NCBI RefSeq assembly: GCF_900112425.1
Contig: NZ_FOLP01000002.1
Coordinates: 1-64,000 of the forward strand
DNA length: 64,000 nt
Direction: 5' to 3'
Source: Variovorax sp. OK212
Lineage (GTDB): Bacteria; Pseudomonadota; Gammaproteobacteria; Burkholderiales; Burkholderiaceae_C
Shown here: piece by piece, positions 63,572 through 64,000 of the stretch
How the letters are laid out: every line of letters starts with the position of its first letter
Numbering within the stretch: the stretch's first letter is position 1
Program-made: the position numbers and the translations under genes
The notes under the pieces: model-generated
Databases searched by the model: none
What the model was told of the DNA's origin: nothing
The model's input: the letters and a program-made list of their open reading frames with translations, nothing else

Positions 63572-64000
63572 TCAGTGGAACTGTTCTTCTTCGGTCGAGC
63601 CCGACAGCGCCTTCACGCTGGACGAGCCGCCCTGGATCACGGTGGTCACGTCGTCGAAGTAACCCGCGCCGACTTCCTGCTGGTGCGACACGAAGGTGTA
63701 GCCCTTTTCGCGCGCGGCGAACTCGGGTTCCTGCACCATGTTCACGTAGTGCTTCATGCCTTCGCCGCGAGCGTAGGCGTGGGCGAACTGGAAGGTGTTG
63801 AACCAGTTGATGTGGATGCCGGCCAGCGTGATGAACTGGTACTTGTAGCCGAGTGCGGCCAGGTCTTCCTGGAACGAGGCGATCTGCTTGTCGTCGAGGT
63901 TCTTCTTCCAGTTGAACGAGGGCGAGCAGTTGTACGAGAGCAGCTTGCCGGGGCAGGCAGCGTGCACGGCTTGCGCGAATTCGCGGGCGAAGCCGATGTC
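63572..64000 (-). CDS. aceA: Isocitrate lyase, C-terminal part (cut by window edge)
   Basis: The window ends inside this gene; about 142 C-terminal residues are visible. They read DIGFAREFAQAVHAACPGKL, then SYNCSPSFNWKKNLDDKQIA, FQFAHAYARGEGMKHYVNMV and FVSHQQEVGAGYFDDVTTVI, matching the conserved C-terminus of bacterial isocitrate lyase (E. coli 434 aa), the first glyoxylate-shunt enzyme. The NCSPSFNW segment binds glyoxylate/succinate. The C-terminus ends TEEEQFH. Its catalytic Cys lies outside the window. The terminator at 63501 follows the stop. Confidence 0.95.
   Translation of the reverse strand, partial: DIGFAREFAQAVHAACPGKLLSYNCSPSFNWKKNLDDKQIASFQEDLAALGYKYQFITLAGIHINWFNTFQFAHAYARGEGMKHYVNMVQEPEFAAREKGYTFVSHQQEVGAGYFDDVTTVIQGGSSSVKALSGSTEEEQFH

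Overview
The window reads as chromosomal DNA of a high-GC Gram-negative betaproteobacterium, most likely Comamonadaceae and close to Variovorax. This rests on codon use, a KdsA (LPS Kdo synthesis) gene, the order thrS-infC-rpmI-rplT-pheS-pheT-ihfA-merR-tRNA-Pro, and protein styles typical of that group (DUF3182, GlxA-type and DipZ-type proteins). No CRISPR array, rRNA or intact prophage was seen. The species call is inference, because no database could be searched.

Layout. 1-2050 is an AT-richer accessory patch: the 5' end of an IS transposase, then an orphan polymorphic-toxin nuclease tip with small immunity-like genes. 2134-4369 is a divergent LysR/YnfM-type MFS pair, followed by small conserved hypotheticals, a serine hydrolase and a DUF3182 gene (to 7717). 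8324-25766 is a minus-strand alpha-glucan/trehalose operon: glgB, glgE, treS-mak, a membrane channel-like gene, glgX, treZ and a fused malQ-treY. 25953-43600 is a mosaic of single genes: a lipoprotein hydrolase, a flavin-type oxidoreductase, an EF-hand membrane protein, kdsA, an HtrA-like protease, a lipocalin, a membrane-protein/amidase pair, an MFS transporter, and an SDR/O-methyltransferase/TetR cluster. 44002-50196 is a thiol-redox and two-component locus: a TlpA-like protein, a 47-aa peptide, a response regulator, a secreted protein, a histidine kinase, DipZ and a truncated isomerase gene. 50221-53180 holds a degenerate HD-GYP/LuxR protein, a secreted hydrolase and small proteins. 53795-62023 is the translation operon with its leader. 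The window ends with a monooxygenase/GlxA regulator pair and the 3' end of aceA.

How the genes work together. The glycogen/trehalose operon encodes a closed loop. TreS turns trehalose into maltose, Mak makes maltose-1-phosphate, GlgE polymerises it and GlgB branches it. GlgX debranches the glucan, and MalQ, TreY and TreZ return the oligosaccharides to trehalose. ADP-glucose genes (glgA, glgC) are absent from the window. A channel-like membrane protein inside the operon suggests osmotic coupling.

The most notable regulatory structure lies upstream of thrS. A 21-codon open frame carries three Thr codons and then four consecutive Phe codons. It is followed at once by mutually exclusive antiterminator and terminator arms and a T-rich tract, 27 nt before the thrS start. 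This looks like classical ribosome-mediated attenuation placed at the head of the whole operon. In E. coli the phenylalanine leader (pheM) instead sits directly upstream of pheS.
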